35,653 nucleotides of DNA from Mesorhizobium sp. (GTDB lineage: Bacteria; Pseudomonadota; Alphaproteobacteria; Rhizobiales; Rhizobiaceae). Both the position numbers and the translations under genes were made by a program. The notes under the pieces are model-generated. The model did no database searches, was not told where the DNA came from, and saw only the letters and a program-made list of their open reading frames with translations. Below are positions 31,529 through 35,653 of this stretch, in pieces; within the stretch, counting starts at the first letter, position 1; each line of letters begins with the position of its first letter. The DNA is taken from contig NZ_SUEG01000049.1 in NCBI RefSeq assembly GCF_005063415.1, positions 306 to 35,958 of the forward strand, written 5' to 3'.

Positions 31529-32947
31529 ATGGCTCTAAGCGACCTCAATCCGGTCGAGCGCAACGAAGAAGGCATTGCCGCCGTACTCGGCATCCTCAAG
31601 CAGCGGCTCGGCGAGCGATTCCAGACCGGCCAGGCGATCCGCGCCCAGCACGCGCACACCACGACCTATATTCCGACGCAGGCGCCGGACGGCGTCGCCT
31701 TTGCCGAGACGACGGAGGAGGTGCAGGAGATCGTGCGCGCATGCGCAGCACACCGCGTGCCGGTGATTGCCTTCGGCGTCGGCTCGTCGCTGGAAGGCCA
31801 CACCAATGCGCCGGGCGGCGGCATCTCGCTCGATACGTCACGCATGAGCCGCATCATTGCGGTCAATCCGCAGGACCTCGACTGCACCGTCGAGCCCGGT
31901 GTGACGCGCGAGGACCTCAACCGGCACCTGCGCGACACCGGCCTGTTCTTTCCGATCGATCCGGGCGCCAACGCCTCGCTCGGCGGCATGGCTGCGACGC
32001 GTGCGTCGGGCACCAACGCCGTGCGCTACGGCACGATGCGCGAGAACGTCCTGTCGCTGACCGCGGTGATGGCCGACGGGGAAGCAGTGACGACCGGCAA
32101 GCGCGCCAAGAAAAGCTCGGCCGGCTATGATCTGACGCGGCTGCTGATCGGTTCGGAGGGCACGCTTGGCATTATCACCCAGCTGACCTTGAAGCTGCAG
32201 GGCATTCCGCAGGCGATTTCAGGCGGCGTCTGCCCGTTCCCCAGCCTCGAGGCGGCGTGCGACGTGGTGATCGCGACCATCCAGATGGGCATTCCGGTGG
32301 CGCGCATTGAATTGGTCAATGCGCTGCAGATGCGAGCGATGAAGACCTACTCGAAGCTCGATTATCCGGAGAGCCCCTGCCTGTTCGTCGAGTTCCACGG
32401 CAGCGATGCCAGCGTCGCCGAACAGGCCGAGACCTTCGGCATGATTGCCGAGGAAAATGGCGGCGGCCCGTTCCTGTGGACCAGCGTCGCCGAAGAGCGG
32501 ACGAAATTGTGGAAAGCCAGGCACGATGCCTACTGGTCGTCGCTGACGCTGCGGCCGGGCGCCAAGGGCCTCTCGACCGATGTCTGCGTGCCGATCTCGC
32601 GCTTTGCCGAATGTGTCACGGAGACCGAGGCGGATATCGCCGAGATGGGCCTGATCGCGCCGATCGTCGGCCATGCCGGCGACGGCAATTTCCATGTGCT
32701 GGTGCTGATGGACGTGGACGATCCGAAGGAGATCGCGCTGGCCGAAAAATTCGTGGCGCGGCTCAATATGCGCGCCATCGCCATGGACGGCACCTGCACC
32801 GGCGAGCATGGCATAGGGCAGGGCAAGATCGGCTTCCTGCGGCATGAACTCGGCCACGGCGTCGAGATCATGCGCACGATCAAGCAGGCACTCGACCCCC
32901 TGAATATAATGAACCCCGGCAAGATATTGCCGGCAATCGGGAAATAA
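31529..32947 (+). CDS. FAD-linked oxidase (GlcD / D-lactate dehydrogenase type)
   Basis: 472 aa from ATG 31529, with GGAGG five bases upstream. N-terminal FAD_binding_4 domain (G-V-G-S-S-L-E-G-H at ~90-98, D-P-G-A-N-A-S-L-G-G-M-A-A-T-R-A-S-G, Y-D-L-T-R-L-L-I-G-S-E-G-T-L-G-I) and C-terminal FAD-oxidase_C domain with G-H-A-G-D-G-N-F-H and C-T-G-E-H-G-I-G. This matches cytochrome-linked D-lactate dehydrogenases and the GlcD subunit of glycolate oxidase. Without glcE/glcF neighbours, a single-subunit D-2-hydroxyacid dehydrogenase is more likely. The next gene starts five bases after the stop. Confidence 0.9.
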   Translation: MALSDLNPVERNEEGIAAVLGILKQRLGERFQTGQAIRAQHAHTTTYIPTQAPDGVAFAETTEEVQEIVRACAAHRVPVIAFGVGSSLEGHTNAPGGGISLDTSRMSRIIAVNPQDLDCTVEPGVTREDLNRHLRDTGLFFPIDPGANASLGGMAATRASGTNAVRYGTMRENVLSLTAVMADGEAVTTGKRAKKSSAGYDLTRLLIGSEGTLGIITQLTLKLQGIPQAISGGVCPFPSLEAACDVVIATIQMGIPVARIELVNALQMRAMKTYSKLDYPESPCLFVEFHGSDASVAEQAETFGMIAEENGGGPFLWTSVAEERTKLWKARHDAYWSSLTLRPGAKGLSTDVCVPISRFAECVTETEADIAEMGLIAPIVGHAGDGNFHVLVLMDVDDPKEIALAEKFVARLNMRAIAMDGTCTGEHGIGQGKIGFLRHELGHGVEIMRTIKQALDPLNIMNPGKILPAIGK

Positions 32948-32952
32948 CGGCG

Positions 32953-33495
32953 ATGGCCGCAGGCGAGGCTCTTCTGCCCATCGAAGCACCGCCTCTTTCC
33001 GCCGGTGCACCACTACCTCACGTCTTTGCCGACGAAGACAAGTTGCTGGTCGCCTATATCGTCAAAAAGACGGATCCGTCATTCGATGGGACGAATCCGC
33101 GCTCGGTTTCGCCTGTAACCAACGGCCAATCGGTTGCGATCCTGACGGCAAAGCCTTGCCTGGCACTTCAATTCGGCCTGCCGAACGATGAGGCCTTGAG
33201 CGGCCATCGGCTCTACAAATTGGGCTTGCAGCCCTATGCTGCATTTGAGGTACTCAACTCGTCATGGATCGGTTCGCTGGAACAGGCAAATCGAGTTCAC
33301 AGTTCTCATCGGCCTGGGCTGTTTTCTGGCTATCGGCACTTCATCTTCACTTTCCACGACTCGACGCTTGAATTTGTCGCGGAGAGCTTTTCGATGAGCT
33401 GTCGCGACGGGTCGGTTCTGAGCTCGTTGATGGCGGCCATCAGTCCCAGCGTCACGGCGCTGCCAGACAAACGAATGCTTTGGCGACGCGACTGA
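32953..33495 (+). CDS. hypothetical protein
   Basis: 180 aa, not recognised. No signal peptide. F-A-D-E-D-K-L-L-V-A-Y, G-Y-R-H-F-I-F-T-F-H-D-S-T-L-E-F-V-A-E-S-F and a C-terminal R-D-G-S-V-L-S-S-L look like a compact folded domain. It begins five bases after the FAD oxidase gene, with GGGAAA at the end of that gene as the likely ribosome site, so the two are co-transcribed. GC is slightly lower than its neighbours. Confidence 0.65.
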   Translation: MAAGEALLPIEAPPLSAGAPLPHVFADEDKLLVAYIVKKTDPSFDGTNPRSVSPVTNGQSVAILTAKPCLALQFGLPNDEALSGHRLYKLGLQPYAAFEVLNSSWIGSLEQANRVHSSHRPGLFSGYRHFIFTFHDSTLEFVAESFSMSCRDGSVLSSLMAAISPSVTALPDKRMLWRRD

Positions 33496-33599
33496 TCCGC
33501 TGGCCCATCAGCCTTGACCGCAGCGACATTTGGTCGGAGACTCCGGACGTTGCCAGTGCCTGAAACCGGGCAGACGTGGCAAACGGAGGAGCAAGCAAC

Positions 33600-34121
33600 A
33601 TGGCGATTTCACGCAAGGAGGAGGCTCGGGCGCTGAGCGCCGACGAACGCGCTCTCGTCGAGAAGTCGCACCATCCAGCGGTACAGCATCTTGCCGACGC
33701 CGAACTCGCCAGCCTGGTCAAGCTCCTAAGGGAACGGCGCGACAAGGCCCAGACCGAGGCGCATCGCCGCCGCCGCGAAATGCGCGGCAAGGGTGCGCCA
33801 AAGGGCGCCGGCGCCTCGAAGGCCGATGAAGGTTCGCAGTTGAAGCTGGCGGTTCTGGCGATGACCATGCGGCGGCTCAATGGCGAGGCCGAACGCCGCC
33901 GCCAGTTGGCAGCGCGTGTTTCGCTGGTCGAGAATGCACGCAAGGCGCTGTCCATGAAGCAAGGCGCTGCGGCAGACGGTCCCGAGTTCAACACGCGCAC
34001 CGCGCACAAAGGCATGCGCGCGATCGTGAGCCGGCAGCCCGAGAATCTGATCCGGCCGATGGAACTCGGCCGGCAGCGGCAGGCGGCAAAGGTGGCGCAG
34101 GCAAAGCGCGACGCACGCTGA
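33600..34121 (+). CDS. basic helical hypothetical protein
   Basis: 173 aa from ATG 33600; GGAGGA is nine bases upstream, favouring this over the frame from 33576. The protein is very rich in Arg, Lys, Ala and Glu and mostly helical (R-R-R-R-E-M-R-G-K-G, L-A-M-T-M-R-R-L-N-G-E-A-E-R-R-R), ending in R-Q-R-Q-A-A-K-V-A-Q-A-K-R-D-A-R. It may bind nucleic acid or form a coiled coil. The N-terminal half reads S-H-H-P-A-V-Q-H-L-A-D-A-E-L-A-S-L-V-K-L. I do not recognise the family. Confidence 0.65.
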   Translation: MAISRKEEARALSADERALVEKSHHPAVQHLADAELASLVKLLRERRDKAQTEAHRRRREMRGKGAPKGAGASKADEGSQLKLAVLAMTMRRLNGEAERRRQLAARVSLVENARKALSMKQGAAADGPEFNTRTAHKGMRAIVSRQPENLIRPMELGRQRQAAKVAQAKRDAR

Positions 34122-34203
34122 GTTTTCTTTGACGCCTTCTTTTGCCTTGGAAGCCTGTCTGGCGGGAATTGCCTCTTTATCGACACGCTGATGCGGATAG
34201 AGT

Positions 34204-34226
34204 GCGGTTGATTTTCAATCAACCGC
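34204..34226. promoter_or_regulatory. 10-bp hairpin in the leader of the AsmA gene
   Basis: GCGGTTGATT (34204-34213) pairs perfectly with AATCAACCGC (34217-34226) around a three-base loop, ending ten bases before the ATG. It could be an operator, or an RNA hairpin close enough to the start codon to affect translation. Confidence 0.45.
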
Positions 34227-34236
34227 TTCGGAGTTC

Positions 34237-35653
34237 ATGCTCGCACGCCTGTTCGTGATCTTCGGTGGGCTTCTCGTGCTGGTGCTGTGTGCGGCGCTGG
34301 TGGTGCCGTACTTTGTCGACTGGACAGGTTACCGTGCCGATTTCGAGCGCGAGGCGAGTGCCGTTCTGGGCCGCAAGGTGACCGTGCGAGGCGATGCAAC
34401 GGCAAGGCTGTTGCCGTTCCCCTCGGTGACCTTTTCCAACGTCGCCGTTGCCGGCGGCCCCAACGGCCAGCCGGCGATGACCGTCGAGACCTTTTCGATG
34501 GATGCAGAACTCGCGCCATTCCTGCGCGGCGAAGTGCTGATCTTCGACATGCGCCTGGTGCGGCCGAAGGCGATCATCGACATCGCCGCCGACGGCACGG
34601 TCGACTGGACGATACGGCCGTCCTCGCCATTCGATCCCGGCCAGATCTCCATCGAGAAGCTGACGGTGACGGAAGGACAGATCGCGCTCAGCCACGCCGC
34701 CGGCGGGCGCAGCCATCTTATTTCCGAGATCAACTCGACGATCTCGGCCAAGTCGCTGGCCGGCCCCTGGCGGCTGGACGGCTCGCTGTTGCTGGACGGG
34801 TTGCGGACCACGATCGCCGCTTCCACCAGCAAGGCCGAACCGGACGGGCAAATGCGGCTCAGGCTCAAGGCCGATCCGGATGACTATCCGCTGGTCGTCG
34901 AGACCGACGGCAATGTGGGCCTCGTCGAGGGCGCCGCGGTCTATTCGGGCCAGTTCAAGATATCGGGCGCAGACCGGACTGCGGCGCAGCCGCGCGGCAC
35001 CAGCGGCGAGGCGCTAAAAGTCAGCGCCGGCAAACCGGACCCGGGCTTCAGGCTGAACGGCAAGTTTTCGCTCGACCACCAGAAGCTCGGCGTCGACGAA
35101 TTCCGCTTCGAGACCGGACCGCTCGACAATCCCTACACCGCCGATGGCAAGGCTGCGGTCGACCTTGGACTGAAGCCGCATTTCTTGATCGAGGCCAATG
35201 GCGCGCAGGTGCAGTTCGATGAGGCCGTGGGGGCGCCGGCCGGTGCCGGATTGACGCTGTCCGAGAGGGTGGCGGCGCTGGAGCAGGCGCTGCTAGATCT
35301 GCCGAAGCCGACCATACCGGGCACGGTCGAGGTGAAACTGCCGGCGGTGGTGGCAGGCGACACCACCGTTCGTGACGTGCATCTGTCCGCCGAGCCGGCC
35401 GAGGGCGGCTGGGCGGTAAAATCGCTGGCCGCCACGCTACCCGGCCGCGCCAAGCTGGAAGCCAACGGCATGGTCAGCGTCGAGGACCATTTCGGTTTCA
35501 CCGGATCGCTGCTTCTGGCGGTGGCGCAGCCCTCCGGCTTTGCCGCCTGGCTGTCGAAGGACGTCGACGAGGCGATCCGCCGCTTGCCGGCCGCCGGCTT
35601 CAAGGCCAAGGTGGATTTGAGCGAAAAACACCAGGCCTTCAGCGATCTCGAAC
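34237..35653 (+). CDS. AsmA family protein, partial
   Basis: The first ~472 codons of a large AsmA-like protein cut by the right edge. One N-terminal membrane helix (M-L-A-R-L-F-V-I-F-G-G-L-L-V-L-V-L) is followed by the AsmA start pattern V-P-Y-F-V-D-W-T-G-Y-R-A-D-F-E-R-E-A and G-R-K-V-T-V-R-G-D-A-T-A-R-L-L-P-F-P-S-V-T-F-S-N-V. AsmA-like proteins are inner-membrane anchored periplasmic proteins tied to outer-membrane assembly and, for several members, lipid transport between membranes. The ATG at 34237 places the helix at the very N-terminus; no strong ribosome site is visible (GGAG at 34230-34233 is close). Confidence 0.88.
   Translation, partial: MLARLFVIFGGLLVLVLCAALVVPYFVDWTGYRADFEREASAVLGRKVTVRGDATARLLPFPSVTFSNVAVAGGPNGQPAMTVETFSMDAELAPFLRGEVLIFDMRLVRPKAIIDIAADGTVDWTIRPSSPFDPGQISIEKLTVTEGQIALSHAAGGRSHLISEINSTISAKSLAGPWRLDGSLLLDGLRTTIAASTSKAEPDGQMRLRLKADPDDYPLVVETDGNVGLVEGAAVYSGQFKISGADRTAAQPRGTSGEALKVSAGKPDPGFRLNGKFSLDHQKLGVDEFRFETGPLDNPYTADGKAAVDLGLKPHFLIEANGAQVQFDEAVGAPAGAGLTLSERVAALEQALLDLPKPTIPGTVEVKLPAVVAGDTTVRDVHLSAEPAEGGWAVKSLAATLPGRAKLEANGMVSVEDHFGFTGSLLLAVAQPSGFAAWLSKDVDEAIRRLPAAGFKAKVDLSEKHQAFSDLE

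Overview
The window looks like part of the chromosome of a Rhizobiales bacterium, most likely Mesorhizobium or a close relative. Evidence: high GC with strong G/C third-position bias, typical alphaproteobacterial gene types (btaAB betaine-lipid synthesis under a Pho box, membrane PQQ glucose dehydrogenase, ArsR-methyltransferase fusion before metF, DUF2293), and GC-rich palindromic intergenic repeats of the rhizobial kind. I see no tRNA, rRNA, CRISPR array, transposase, integrase or phage gene. It is mostly ordinary housekeeping and accessory metabolism. Taxonomy is inferred from recalled families, not from a search.

Layout. 1-5.4 kb: a diguanylate cyclase cut by the left edge (with a 24-bp fold-back at the very end), ettA, tam, a small secreted cysteine protein and a stand-alone ketoacyl-ACP synthase III. 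5.4-8.1 kb: an isoprenylcysteine methyltransferase-like membrane protein, a MOSC protein, a 415-bp gene-free stretch with a palindromic repeat and a possible small RNA, then trmO and a DUF2293 gene overlapping by 4 nt. 8.1-10.4 kb: a methionine-cycle unit, an ArsR-methyltransferase fusion and metF, behind a perfect 16-bp palindrome over the likely -10 box, closed by a strong terminator shared with a 28-aa membrane microprotein. 10.6-14.8 kb: an EamA exporter, a PLP decarboxylase of the ornithine/lysine class and a divergent SDR/LysR pair. 14.9-18.8 kb: two peptidoglycan hydrolases (MltB-like, GH25) and a membrane-anchored beta-lactamase-fold hydrolase. 19.0-23.0 kb: btaBA with a Pho box, next to an in-frame chimera of the N-terminal part of a UvrD/PcrA helicase and the C-terminal part of a hydantoinase B/5-oxoprolinase. 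23.1-30.4 kb: a DUF2059-like secreted protein, gcd, a small membrane gene plus a helical DUF protein, a Tat-type dienelactone hydrolase, a second EamA exporter with a divergent Lrp regulator, and hypotheticals. 30.6-35.65 kb: a thioesterase, a GlcD/Dld-type FAD oxidase, two hypotheticals and an AsmA-family protein cut by the right edge.

How genes work together: the regulator-metF pair serves methionine/SAM supply. btaA and btaB are the two steps to phosphorus-free betaine lipid and carry a Pho box; nearby gcd also suits phosphate acquisition through gluconic acid. The MltB and GH25 genes form a probable cell-wall unit.

Most worth checking: the helicase-hydantoinase chimera joined exactly at a hairpin repeat, the related fold-back at the window start (both could be library or assembly artefacts), inverted heptanucleotide arrays at two convergent gene junctions, the palindromic operator before the ArsR-methyltransferase fusion, and two membrane microproteins (28 and 46 aa) with good ribosome-binding sites. 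I do not see a clearly new multi-gene system.
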